Source of the DNA: Armillaria gallica
Taxonomy: Eukaryota > Basidiomycota > Agaricomycetes > Agaricales > Physalacriaceae
Direction: 5' to 3'
Assembly: GCA_037576215.1 (NCBI GenBank)
Contig: JBANDB010000006.1
Location: 3,162,001-3,226,000, forward strand
DNA length: 64,000 nt
The notes below the pieces were generated by a model. That model saw only the letters and a program-made list of their open reading frames with translations. It had not been told where the DNA came from and did no database searches. The position numbers and the translations under genes are program-made. Positions within the stretch are counted from its first letter, which is position 1. Each line of letters opens with the position of its first letter. Shown here piece after piece: positions 10,109 to 21,793 of the stretch.

Positions 10109-11468
10109 ATGTCAGACGTGAAGAAGGGCAAGACGCCCAAGGAATTCGCTGGTCCGTCGTTGTCGTGTTTGTTCTTTAGGCCGTGCCCCCTCATCGTCAT
10201 AATTCACAGTCGATTTCCTTATGGGTGGTGTCTCCGCTGTAAGCAATTATTCTGCGTTGTATTCATCCACGGGATACTCAAAATTTCTTCCTAGGCTGTC
10301 GCAAAGACCAGTGCTGCACCAATTGAGCGGATTAAACTGCTGGTCCAGAACCAGGATGAAATGGTAAATTTTATGTCTCGTGCTCGCGTCCATTAGCTAA
10401 AGATTCCGTCCTCTTCCAGATCAAGCAAGGCCGTCTTGCCACGCCTTACAAGGGTGTTACCGATGCCTTCAAGCGTACCTACGCCGACGAAGGCCTTGTG
10501 TCCCTCTGGAGAGGAAACACTGCCAACGTCATCCGGTATTTCCCTACCCAGGCTCTGAACTTCGCCTTCAGTCCGTTTACCCTTTTCCTTCACTTGTTGT
10601 GATTCTTATGCATCACCGTAGAGGATTACTTCAAGGCCTTGTTTGGTTTCAAGAAGAACGAGGGTTACTGGAAATGGTTCGCTGGCAACGTCGCATCCGG
10701 TGGTGCTGCTGGTGCCTCTTCCCTCCTCTTCGTCTACTCTTTGGATTACGCCCGTACTCGTCTCGCCAATGACGCAAAATCCGCCAAGGGTGGAGGAGAC
10801 CGTCAGTTCAACGGTCTTGTTGACGTGTACAAGAAGACTTTGGCTTCGGATGGTATCGCCGGTCTCTACCGTGGTTTCGTCCCCTCCGTCGTTGGTATCA
10901 TCGTCTACCGTGGTCTCTACTTTGGTGTCTACGATTCGCTCAGTGAGTGGATAGATCACTTTTTATCTGTTCGTTGTCTTTACAATGTTTTGCAGAGCCT
11001 GTTGTTCTCGTCGGTCCTCTCGAGGGTTCCTTCTTGGCTTCGTTCGGTCTTGGATGGGGTGTCACTGTCGGTGCTGGTCTCGCTTCCTACCCTCTCGACA
11101 CTATCCGGTATGATCCTAACTTGTTCACATATGTGCGAAGTATTCACATGTTCATAGTCGTCGTATGATGATGACTTCCGGATCTGGCGTTAACTACAAG
11201 TCCATGTTCGATGCTGGTTCTCAGGTACATTCAACTTCATACATGCGGTCCCAGTATCTCATCTTTTGTAGATCATCGCCAAGGAGGGCGTCAAGTCCTT
11301 GTTCAAGGGCGCCGGTGCTAACATTCTCCGTGGTGTTGCTGGTGCTGGTGTGCTGTCTCTATATGATAAGCTCCAGGAAGTCATGTTCGGCAAGGTCTAC
11401 TCTGGAGGTAAGCGTGATTGTCTGTTCCGTGTTGTCGTGTCTAACGAGTTGCATCAGGATCCGGTTAA
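10109..11468 (+). CDS. Mitochondrial ADP/ATP carrier (AAC/ANT)
   Basis: Inner-membrane antiporter exchanging matrix ATP for cytosolic ADP. Starts [14 protein letters not shown] and has three mitochondrial-carrier repeats: [44 protein letters not shown]; and Y-P-L-D-T-I-R-R-R-M-M-M, the RRRMMM signature diagnostic of ADP/ATP carriers. Seven short introns fit GT..AG, the last ending just before the stop (S-G-G-S-G). Full length with no frame problems. Same strand as the following helicase, 261 bp apart. Confidence 0.95.
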
Positions 11469-11729
11469 ATGCCTTAATGGAATAGTACATTGTTTATACT
11501 CGCATCCTTTACGATCTCCTTTGCTGTTAGACTTTTACACCTTTTTATTCAATTACCGTCCTGTTAGGTATCGCTGTGGCTACCCTATAAAAGACCTAGT
11601 ACAGAATGCATTACGGATAAAAAGCACACTACATCCTTGAGTGAAACTGAGATTTGAAATTGCCGTCCGGGTAATTAAATTGCTTCCTTGGCTTTCTACC
11701 ACCATGTCGCAATATAGTTCGTGACTACT

Positions 11730-14267
11730 ATGCTCGTACAGTTCCTACGGCGCCAAGTAGGCATACCGCATAGATGGGCCGTTCCATGGCGACATCGTCG
11801 ACATTCTACTGCAATCACTCTTCGACCGTATCAGCAGCAGTGTATTGATGAATGTGTCGACGCGCTCGCGACAGGCGCGTCGCGGATAGGCGTATCTCTA
11901 CCCACTGGATCCGGGAAGACCACCGTGTTCATATCGCTCTTGAATCGTCTTCCTCAGATCAACAAGCATGGAAAAGGGCCCTTATCATCGTGAACAGCGT
12001 AGAGCTCGCTAGGCAGTCTGCTGAACAAGTCGTGCGGCTGTTTCCCCATTGGTCGGTTGAAATCGAGCAGGGCGCCAAGCACGTCGCGTCGGGTAGAGCA
12101 GACGTGTAGGTTTCCTTAATTCTTTCAAGTTTTCTCAAATTTTACCATACTACAGGACTATCGCGACGTACCAGACACTCATCCAACCCGAACGTATTAA
12201 AAAATTCAAACCTGCAGCACTGAAAGCCATCATTATAGACGAAGCGCACCACGCAGCAGCACCTTCGTATGTGCATTTTTGACTTCTTTATTGAACTGAA
12301 AGCATGAACAGCCGCTCCGTCCAGCTATCGCCGTATTTTGTCTCACTTCGACACAAGTATCCCGCATCCCGAGGCGCTCGCAACGGCAGCAGATCCAGGC
12401 CACAAGATTCCCATCGTTGGATTCTCCGCAACATTTAGTCGTCACGATGGCTTAAAGCTGGGCGTTGTGTTTGACAGAATTGTCTACCACAAGGACTTTT
12501 TGACCATGATCAAGGATCAATGGTGAGTATTCGTGCTTGACTATGTATTAATGACGCCGATGATGGGCTGTTAGGCTTTGTCCAGTGCGCTTTACGACCA
12601 CCAAGGCGGATATGAATCTCGACGATGTCACCGTCAACTCTCGGAGCGGTGACTTCAACGCAACGAGCCTCGCTCACGTTGTCAACACAGAAACGATCAA
12701 TACCCTTGTTGTTCAAACCTGGTTGGAGAAAGCAGGTATGCTTACGAACGAACCCTTCCACTGGTCGTGTCTAAAACTCGTCCTTCCTAGCCACACGCAA
12801 ATCCACCCTCGTATTCTGTGTCAATGTTGCACACGTTCACTCTCTGACACAAGCCTTCCGTCAATTCGGAATCGACGCGAGATATGTATACGCCAAAACG
12901 CCTGCACCTGAACGTAAGGCTCTGATTGCCGCGTTCAAAGCAGGCAAATTCCAGGTTCTCGTCAATTGTGGTAAGCTATTCAGCCAATCATAGCTTGGCA
13001 AAACTTATGATTATCTCCCGGAAAGCCATCTTGACGGAAGGTGCTGATATCCCTAACATCGACTGCGTCATGGTCGTACGGCCTACACGATCGAGGAATC
13101 TTTTTGCTCAGATGGTGAGCCAGAGCGGTGCCCCGTAATTTTGCAATTCATGAGCCTTGTAAAGATCGGTCGAGGAATGCGATTATCTCCTGAAACAGGA
13201 AAGGAGGATTGTAGGATTATCGACTTGGTCGACAGCAACACGCGGGTCGCAGGAGTCATCTCTACGCCCTCTCTCTTCGGCTTGGACCCCAATGAAATTG
13301 ATATCAATGGTTTGTAGTCTTTTCATATGTGTTGTTCGTAAAGCTGACCCACGCAGACGAAAGTTTAGAGTCAATGCGGAAGCGCACTGACGATACGAAT
13401 CCCTCCTTCGGGTATGCCGCAGAAGACGTCCCTGAACCTGAGAATGTGACTTACACCGACTACAACGACCCGCGTTATTTCCTGGAGTTACCATCTGACA
13501 CTCCTCATATCAGGACCCTCAGTAGCAATGCTTGGATCGCCATTGGAGAGGAAAAGTTTATCCTCGAATGCCTTGGTAAAGGGTATATCAAGATAGAGCT
13601 GGTGAAAGACGATGCCGGTCAGTATTTTCTACGCTTGAATCTCGTTCTCTGACCTTCTACTCTTAGAAAATGAACCATATTGGAAGGCCACGTTTACCCC
13701 CGCAGGCATGGATAAGATAACCGCTTACCAACTCAAAATAAATCCATTTATGCGTGCGCGAAAGGTATGCCAGGCGCCGTCTTTAGACGAAGCCATAAAA
13801 GCCTGCGATACATACGCCAAGGCCAAAGCTGTACGCGGACCAATGGTCAAAGGGTACGTCGCATCACCCTCTTCTGTTATCTCACTCATTTTCCTCATAC
13901 AAATTTAGGCTGCTGAGAAATGCTCGGTGGCGAAAAATTCCTGCCAGTGACAGCCAGAAGGCTATCGTGGCCAAGCGATACAAGCTTTCTGCGGAAGACA
14001 TCTGTGATACCAATACTACCGATCCCATGGCTTTACGGATTTCAAAAATGACAAAAGGCGAAGCAGCTGACACTATCACTCGTCTCAAGCACGGAGCATT
14101 GGTAGGCCCTTACCTGGAACATGATAATCAACTTTGCTTACTGTGCATTCCAGGCCCTGCACACAAAGAGAATGAAAGAAGCTAAGAAGGCACAGAAGAA
14201 CTACGATAAAGAGGTACAGCGCCGTTTACGCGAGACAGTCATGGTTGGTGAACTCTCTGGGAGGTAA
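11730..14267 (+). CDS. Mitochondrial DEAD/H-box helicase, IRC3-like
   Basis: Superfamily 2 helicase related to yeast Irc3, a branched-DNA helicase of mitochondria. The N-terminus ([20 protein letters not shown], then RHRRHST) is Arg-rich without acids, a plausible import signal. Motifs in order: Q-like L-R-P-Y-Q-Q; Walker [21 protein letters not shown]; Walker [15 protein letters not shown]; motif III F-S-A-T-F; then helicase [34 protein letters not shown] and [10 protein letters not shown]. The C-terminal half (K-N-A-R-W-R-like segment, K-H-G-A-L-A-L-H-T-K-R-M) follows Irc3 relatives. The frame slips by one base in the run at 11972-11980 (GGAAAAGGGCC), between Walker A and the next motif; I treat this as a lost base, not a pseudogene. 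Confidence 0.85.
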
Positions 14268-14282
14268 GTCACGCTGTTTGTG

Positions 14283-17254
14283 TTATATTTGGAGATCTGA
14301 CAATGCCGGCGATACAGCCCGCTGACTTCCTAATGTCAGCACTGCTGCTCGCTGAGCAGTGTCAATGATTGCTTCGAGCAATTTGGGGTCGTCCATCGAC
14401 TGAGGCTGCCGAAGTAAATGCGCCAGAAATGACCCCACAAACGAATCTCCTGCACCAGTGACATTTGCGATGGTGTCAATGGGCAACGGTGGGAAATGTT
14501 GCAACACAACCATATGCCCCCACTTTCCTTGTGCAACAATGCGTCTGTCGCTGCGAACATGTTCTTGTTCCCATGCAGATGCCTTTGACAAATCGTCATC
14601 ATACTTCCGCATGGCGACAATCACCCCCAGATTTCCACACTTGATGACGAGGTGCTGTATGAATGGGAGCAGATTGACAGCCATGCTTGCTATTCCTTTT
14701 TCACCAGGAAGAGAGGTTTCCTTTCGATGGATCAGCTGTTGACACCGCTTTCCTTGCTAGTCGTTCCAAATCCGTACGATATTGTTGTCCTAATGCCATT
14801 CCATCCACGATTTTCCACCACATGGGATGGGCCATTAAGTCGTAAGGTTCTTCGCGTGCGAGACGATATATCTGAGCGAGCTCCAGGAGGTTCGGTGAGG
14901 CGAATGATCGGGGAAACTGTTGGGTCCATCCTTATGACATGTTCCTGTATGGACGGCAAGATGGCCGTCGATTTCGTGATCGACGTTGGCTCACTAAATG
15001 GTATAATGTCAACTGTCTCAAGCTGGGGTTGAGTAGCCACCTACAAGAAAGCTGATGTGCGCATGTCAATCCATAGCTAACGGTCAGAACTGTCAGAAAT
15101 ACTGACTTTTTATCCCTTCCGAATAACAGAACTGCACCACTGACTCTATAGTCGCGTGCGATAAGTTGCCGTCAAACGCCACTATAGCGGGTCTGTGCTT
15201 TCGCAAATGCTCCAAGACCTATTTTGTCGTGGCGTGAGCAGAACTACGCGCTATGAAATACAGCCTCACAGTAGTTTCATCAAACGCTTCAGTAATTCCC
15301 ATATCTGCGACGCCCGGTCAAAAGGTGTCCCTCAGCGTCTACAAACATATTGCAGACCGACGTCTTGAGAGTTGTTTTCACCAAGCCATCGGACCTCATG
15401 CCCATGGATCGTGTTTCATCTTCAAGTAGTCTGCCAAAGGCGTCGTTTCCGATAGGCGAAAGAAGGAGCGTGCTGTTGGGATCGCGGATGACACGATGCG
15501 ATGCCTCTGCGATATTTCGAGCGACTCCGCCGAGAGTCATCTCTACGCTTCCGGGGACAGTGGAGTGAGTAGCTAGATTTGGGTCTGAGCCTTTGTTTGC
15601 CTGAGCGGTTATGTCGATTGCTGATGATCCCACAACCGCCAACTGTGCAGGCACGAAAGGATCGTCATGTCTTTTTGAAGATCGTTCCTGCGGTTTGTCG
15701 TCAGCGGAAGACGCAGGCGCAGTCTGATTCACAAATTTGATAGGCATTCATTGCAGATACATGGCTCTAGTCTCTTACAGGTTCGGAGAGCATTTTTTGA
15801 TACTGGACCGCAATCTGACCACCTATAAATACACGAGATTAGGATGATAACTCTTTGGAACACTTTGGACCGTACCTATCAAAGCTGTATTCTTGAGCAG
15901 AGCAACATTCGAATTCAGAGATTCTCCTCCCGTCAATTCGACAATCCGTGAAAGAAGCCATGGTGTGACTTCCTTTCCCCTCTTACTCATACCATTCTCT
16001 TCAGACTCGCGAACAGCTTGATCCACAGACTGCTGAATAGAGGATCCTACTTTCTCGTGCTCTTCGGGTATGGGCGCTGCTATGAGGATACCGTTGTTCA
16101 TACCGAGTTGCCATTGTGTGTCTAAGCAGAGATAATGAACTTAGAATGATGATTTTAAAGAAAAACACGAACGAAGAAGCTTTGCAGCAGCCGAAGGATT
16201 ATCCACGTTCCATGGCACCTGGTGATATCAAGTAGGCTTTGCTTAAGAATGTTAGACGGGAGCCTTTACCCACCTGGAAGCCGCTCGAGCGACTGAAGAA
16301 TGCGGGGAATTCACGAGATTTCCCATAGGTAACTACCGGAACGCCAAGTGTTTCCTGTGAAATGTATTGGTGGGGGGAAAAGAATTATAAAGAGGGCAAG
16401 ACTTGCGAGATATTCCAAAGTCCTGCAATGATTCGTCAGTATAAGTCCAAGTCTTAGGCGTGTCACCGACCTTCCAATGTCTAGAATAGATTTAACCCCG
16501 GAAGAGACGAGACCAACTGGACAACGGGTAAGTTCGAAGAGGTCAGCAGAGATGTCCATTGCTGATAGAGGATTTGTTAGCGTTATGTTGTTCCCGACTC
16601 AAGAGCAGCATACAGTCTTGTCCTCCACGATGAACTCCACCAAGTCTGTGGAACGATGAGATCTCGTCCTTCCAGTAGGGAAATGCCTACCCTCCCGTTG
16701 CAAATACCTACAGAAAGAATTAGCTACCGATTACGACGCGTAGGCAATCATACCTTTATTCCTGCCAGAGCAGCAAATATCAACGTGGCACTGCAAGTCG
16801 TTCCTGTACATAATTCAGCTCCTGCGGAACCAGATGTTTTTGCCTTTAGTTACTTACCTCCGTCCATCCTCGCCCCAATTGTAGGCGCGATATCTCTACG
16901 CGAAACCTTGACCACCGAGGGATTCCTTGCCCTGTCCGCTAGTCGCTCGAGCTCTGATTTCTCGAGGCCAATTTTGACGCGTCCACCGATGATACCGATG
17001 GTGGCGGGGATGGAACCTGTGGACCTTACGATCTCCTCAAGGTCAAGAGAGAGGTCGTAGTTGACTGGGTAAGGGAAACCGTGGGTGACGAGGGTGGTCT
17101 CGAGTGCGACTACTGGTTTGTTTGTAGCCAGGGCTTCCTGTATTTCTGGATGAATGTCCAGAGGAGCATTGCGGTGAGCAAGAGTGGCTGTGCTGAACCG
17201 TGCGCGGTGTCCTCGAGAAAGACAGGCAGATATGGAACGAGTAAGGATAGTCAT
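14283..17254 (-). CDS. Bifunctional pseudouridine-5'-phosphate glycosidase / PfkB carbohydrate kinase fusion
   Basis: N-terminal half is the PsuG/indigoidine synthase A fold: VVALETTLVTHGFPYPVN, T-I-G-I-I-G-G-R-V-K-I-G-L, VKVSRRDIAPTIGARMDGG, then E-L-T-G-G-E-S-L-N-S-N further on. PsuG reversibly joins uracil to ribose 5-phosphate. The C-terminal half is a PfkB (ribokinase) domain like PsuK: AVVGSSAIDITAQANKGS, L-G-G-V-A-R-N-I-A, L-S-P-I-G-N-D-A-F-G, and the ATP/catalytic signature N-V-T-G-A-G-D-S-F-V-G. Both pseudouridine degradation steps are thus on one polypeptide, as in several fungal relatives. The first residues (MTILTRSISACLSRGHRARF) could be a mitochondrial signal. Many small introns. 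Stop is 15 bp from the end of the convergent helicase gene. Confidence 0.85.
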
Positions 17255-17397
17255 GTTGCTGTTAGTGTGACTACTTATTCCAACACTAGACTGTCTTTGA
17301 TCTGAGAGTCTGCCTTACAGTTAGTGCGTTCATAAAGAGTCAAAACACGCGTGTCACACGTAACACATACTGTCACACTTTTCATCGATCGACCACT

Positions 17398-18918
17398 ATG
17401 GCGCATAATGAAAACGGAGGCAAAAAACAGGATGGGGTCTCAAAGGCACCAAATTCGAATGTACATACCTGCCCTTTTGCATTCTGCTTTCCCTCACCTT
17501 CTTCTTAGCCTTTGCGTGGTGAACGCAGACCAGGAGAAACCACCGCGATCAGCAAATCTAGAATCAACGAGCTTTTACCCAACGAACTTCTAGCCTACAT
17601 CTTTGCCACTGCGATTATCAGCCTGCTTCCAAAAGAGCGCAGGTCCTTCCTTGCCCTAGTGTGCAGCATCTGTCGCCGTTGGCGAGATGTTGCTATCGAG
17701 GCATCTGATCTTTGGACCACCATTTACATGCATCATCAAAATGATATACCAGCCGCCGAACTCTTCCTTAAATGATCAAAGACGCAACTTTTGGACGTAG
17801 ACGTCCAAGCTGACGACGACTTTCGCCTGGGTAGTCCCCGCTATGGCCTTCGAGTTGATGAGTTAACGTCGATCCATCTTGAGCGTACGAGGACGCTTTC
17901 TTTGAGTGTCAGCCACTCGCAGTGTGCGGAAAAGTTTTCTGCATTGTACCGGCCGATGTCAACTCCGCATCTTGTGAACCTTTCCGTCGATGTGCCACGA
18001 AGCGCTGTCTTCTTACTTGATTCCATTTGCTCATCCGGTTCTAATGGAAGTGACGGCTTACACTCGAACAGAAACTCAATCTCCAGCCTTACCAGACTGG
18101 AGTTAACATCTGCTCATCTTGAACATGAGGAACTGCGGAATATATTTACATACTTCCCATCTCTCGAAACACTCATTCTGCCGAAATTTGGTCAGAGCTG
18201 GAGGCCCGAGGACCAGGAGGACCGGCCCATCATGTTAGCCCCCAGCTCGTTGCGATCACTCGCAGTTAACCTTGATTACGACCATGCCGAGTCTTTGTAT
18301 CCAGAACAGTACCCACCTTACTGTTCATGTGTCCTTGGCTCTCTTCGCTTTCCGAACCTCGAATATCTCGAGGTTCTAGGCGATGACCCTTCCTGCAATC
18401 TCAATCTCGGCAGTCATTTCAAAGACCTGCCGAAATTGAAAACACTGCGTTTGCAGCGGTGTTCTGTGCCACCCCTTGATGACGAGTTCTTCCGCTCTTT
18501 GAAGCTGTTAAATCATTTGGAACTGGTAGACAACCTAAACCATGTGAAGTGGCTTACAGAATCTTCACCCACAGAAGTGACCTTACCATTTCCTCATTTG
18601 TCGTCTATGTCGCTTAGCGACAAGTCAAGCGGGAGTCATGACATGACCCAGTGGGCACGCCTAGCGCAGCTAGCCGTCCAAAATTCTGGTTGTACCCAGT
18701 TCTCTGTCAAAGTAACAGCACAACATCATCGTAGCATGATGTGTGCCCTTGGTCCTCAGGACGAGCGTATTCGCGTCGAAGTGGAGGATCATCCTCCCGG
18801 TTTACTCCGTCTGCTTCCCCTAGGAGATTTCGCCGACTGGTCGGATGACGACGATGATTATTATTATAATTGGAATGAACGCAGTTCCGACTTTGAGGGT
18901 ATTTACTCGTCCGACTGA
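17398..18918 (+). pseudogene. Type 1 F-box/LRR protein, copy A, with in-frame stop
   Basis: Two-exon gene like the other type 1 copies: a short basic first exon (MAHNENGGKKQDGVSKAPNS) and a long second exon with the F-box helix text RINELLPNELLAYIFATAI, F-L-A-L-V-C-S-I-C-R-R-W-R-D-V-A-I-E-A-S-D-L-W, then leucine-rich repeats (L-E-T-L-I-L-P; N-L-E-Y-L-E-V-L; L-K-T-L-R-L-Q-R-C) and an acidic tail. F-box proteins are SCF ubiquitin-ligase adaptors. At 17773-17775 codon TGA replaces the CGA (Arg) found at the same place in copies D and G, so translation would stop just after the F-box; downstream Met codons could still give an LRR-only product. The remaining 1.1 kb is open, so the stop looks recent. 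Substrate unknown. Confidence 0.75.
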
Positions 18919-19487
18919 GAACCAGGCAGGGATATATTGGGGACTTTGAACTTCAAGGTTGCATTTCGAACTTGTGGACTCAAAAGAAACAAAATACTGA
19001 CCACCCTTTAGTGAAGAGCTGTATTGGGATCGCTCAATGAATGTATCATTATCGCCAAATCGTGTTCATAATCGATGAATGGATGGGGCGGGTAGACTGG
19101 TAGATAGCGCCGTCTGCGACGTGTTACTGCTCCAATTCTATTGAGAGTTGAACAAATCAGCGTTGACTTGAGTAAAGCATGGAAACCTTCAGCCGCTACT
19201 TGATGCCGCAGACAGTATTAAGACCTTCCACCCAGCCCTGCACACTAAGAAAGCGTTTGAGCGGGACAATATCGAGTCACGTGTAATCACGAAGAATAAG
19301 GGCGACAATATTATGATTCTTAGCCTCATTGTTCTAGTCCATCTCGACGTCAACTCGCCATTCTCCTTCTTGGATCCATTTACTTATTCTATTTACAAAT
19401 CCTTTCGCTCTTGAGATTTTCTTACACCGCCTTAAAGTAGGAAAACTCGCGAGTCTTTATTCTGGCCACTGATCTTCTCCGCTAGAA
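18919..19487. other. Spacer between F-box copies A and B
   Basis: No gene. Its first part (about 18935-19015) is the conserved 3' flank of type 1 genes, also seen after the fragment at 28490-28580. Its last 220 bp are the type 2 promoter, with a CACGTG site at 19278-19283. Confidence 0.6.
19278..19283 (+). promoter_or_regulatory. CACGTG element upstream of type 2 F-box copy B
   Basis: Palindromic E-box in the context ATCGAGTCACGTGT, 204 bp before the ATG. The same context sits 201 bp before the start of copy C and, degenerate, before the broken copy at 29808. Sites of this type bind bHLH factors; which factor is unknown. Confidence 0.45.
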
Positions 19488-20905
19488 ATGCCCTCTGTTC
19501 CGAAAATGAACCAACTTCCCGACGAGCTACTCGCCTTGATCTTTGCTACCAGCCTCCGTGACTTGTTATCGGATGGACATCAGCCTCTCCTGGCTTTGAT
19601 ATGCAGCGTCTGTCGCCACTGGCGAGATGTTGCTATCGGGGCCTCTGAGCTATGGACCACTATTCACGTTCCCTTGGAAGGCCACCTTCCAGTGATCCAG
19701 ACATTCCTGGAGAGGTCAAAGGGCCGCCTCATCGACCTTGATATCACGGAACTTGATTCAGTCATCCTCGCCCACAAGGTCGCCGAGATAACTGCACCGC
19801 ACATCTCCCGCGTTCAAACTTTGATCTTGACCCTTCCAGATTTCAACATCTACAATGTGTTTTCTGAGGCTTATCGCACCATTTCCGCCACCAGTCTTTC
19901 AAGCCTTTCCATCCATCTCACTGATGCTCTCTGGTCACCTCATGGACATTCCCCGCTCTTTGCGAATACCAATTCCCTTTGTTATATTGACACTGAGGGA
20001 TATTTCCTAAGAGATGTTCCTTCCAGGGCCAGTTTCACCACACTAAAGCTCAGCAAGTATTGCCCGACTCATGTAGATCTCCAGAATTTGTTCGACGCAT
20101 CACCGTGTCTCGAGACACTTGTCCTGCATCAGTTTGATGTGGATGAGCCACTGGATCTCTCTAACGAAGGCGATGATGACGCACCTATCACCATCATTGC
20201 GCCAACTACTTTAAAGTTTCTGGCAGTCTCTGTGTTTTCGTGCATACAGACAGGCAGTGTGGTTGCGTTCTTGATCAATTATGTATTCCAAACCTGGAAT
20301 ATCTAGAGTTGGTCGGAAGCATCATGGACTTGAATGTTCATTTTAGGGGGCTGGCCAAGCTACAGACGTTGCGTATCCAGCGCTGCACTATAACATTGGC
20401 TGACCAATTCTTCCTCTCGGCGAAAGAGCTGAGACGTCTGGAGTTGGTGGACATGTCGCCTGAGGATATACGACACATCACAGAAATTTTGACAGAAGGC
20501 CCTTCGTCTCCCTCTTTTCCTCATCTATCTTCCGTTTTCTTTTCGACGAAACGAGAGTACATGGAGAGCCCGCACCAGCTCCTGCAGCTCGCCGAGCATT
20601 TCGTCTCAGCCGGATGTCCTCGTTTCACACTCGAAGTCGAAAAAGGGCGCTCCGAAGAATTTTTGAGTTCCATCAAGTCACGTATTCAGGACGGGCGCGT
20701 TTGCATCAGAGAGAGTGATTGCGATTGTTCAGGTGGTCTGATAAAGTCAAATGTGGCAAGAATGGGTGGTCACCCTTTTTTGGACTCGGACGAGGAGGAG
20801 ATTGAGGAGGAAGAGATGTACGAAGAGACTGAGTGGGAGCCTGAATGGGAGATTGACTCGGAGTATGATGATGAATGGGATGAAGAGGAGGACGATATAT
20901 TTTGA
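19488..20905 (+). CDS. Type 2 F-box/LRR protein, copy B, frame-broken near 20260
   Basis: Starts MPSVPKMNQLPDELLALIFA with the F-box region L-A-L-I-C-S-V-C-R-H-W-R-D-V-A-I-G-A-S-E-L-W, followed by LRR text (T-L-K-L-S-K-Y; L-E-T-L-V-L-H; L-E-Y-L-E-L-V-G) and a strongly acidic C-terminus (E-E-E-M-Y-E-E-T-E...D-E-W-D-E-E-E-D-D). Frame 1 runs to 20306 and the rest continues in another frame from about 20262. Compared with copies C and the 29.8-kb copy, two bases appear to be missing in GGCAGTGTGGTTGC. Unlike most other slips in this window this is not a homopolymer, so a real mutation is possible. Single exon otherwise. Same strand as copy A, forming a type 1-type 2 pair. Confidence 0.75.
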
Positions 20906-21098
20906 TTCGATGAGGAGAATTTATAAGCGAGTTCTTCTTGTACTCGATCTTACTTAGCTCGCTTGGTAAACTTTTCGATTCGAAATAAACAAAATGAAAT
21001 GTATGAGTGCTCAGCAGTCTGCCTGCCCCCCGCACTGCGCGTGACACTGGTAAGTACGAAGAGCAGAAGACCGGAATATCGGCCCGATCTCCTCAAGC

Positions 21099-21752
21099 AT
21101 GCCAACTCCCAAGGCCTCTATCGACATCGCTCTAGACATCCCAGGTGGGATCTGTTCGATAACCTCACAGCCCTTAGATGTCCAGAAAGTAGTCCAATCT
21201 GTAGGGGACGATGCAGCCGGTGCTACCGCCGTTTTCATTGGTAGTACCGCCGAGGTCGACCCGTAGCTTTGATCTGATCTCTCTACTACCGACAGGTACT
21301 ACGCGAAATTCATTCAGAGGTTGGTAGCAATTCATCGGCGCTATGCAAATACATATCGATGTGCTAGGGAGAACCGTCACGCGCCTAGAATATCAAGCTT
21401 ATTCAAAATTGGCCATCAAGACCATGGCCAGTATCATTCAAGCCACGCGACAAAGTCTAACTCGCTCCGAGCATCAGCCAGAATCGCAGAGCTCACTCAT
21501 CCGTTGTGCCGTTCATCATCGAATCGGTGTTGTCCCCGTTGGAGAACCTTCAATAGGTATTGCAAACCATCCTAGACCCATCCTACACTAACTCGAGCTC
21601 TAGTTATTGCCATTTCCTCCCCCCATCGTAAGGAGGCCTTTGTGGCATGCGAAAGAATCCTCGAAGAAGTGAAGCAAAAAGCACAGATTTGGAAGAGAGA
21701 ATATTACGAGGGGATGGATGACAGCGAAGCAGAGTGGAAAGCTAACACTTAA
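21099..21752 (+). CDS. MOCS2B: Molybdopterin synthase catalytic subunit (MoaE/MOCS2B)
   Basis: Inserts sulfur into precursor Z to make molybdopterin, the core of the molybdenum cofactor. Hand-spliced over four exons: MPTPKASIDIALDIPGGICS...A-G-A-T-A-V-F-I-G; then G-T-T-R-N-S-F-R-G; then R-T-V-T-R-L-E-Y-Q-A-Y-S-K-L-A-I-K-T-M and C-A-V-H-H-R-I-G-V-V-P-V-G-E-P-S; and finally V-I-A-I-S-S-P-H-R-K-E-A-F-V-A-C-E-R-I-L-E-E-V-K-Q-K-A-Q-I-W-K-R-E-Y-Y-E. These are the MoaE signatures (GTTR, RLEYEAY, HRxGxVPVGE, SPHRKEAF, PIWKKE) with the final-exon lysines in place. Introns are 50-75 nt with GT..AG ends. Lies alone between F-box pairs; ends 41 bp from the convergent ICE2-like gene. Confidence 0.88.
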
Positions 21753-21793
21753 GGCATAACAAGTACATGAATCGTTAAGCATCGCATAGTTCA

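Noticed and set aside
10606..10959. 117-codon minus-strand frame inside the ADP/ATP carrier
   Set aside because: Codon-biased sense exon leaves the antisense frame open; no independent support.
20706..21047. 113-codon frame on the minus strand
   Set aside because: Antisense shadow of the acidic GAG/GAT-rich end of F-box copy B.
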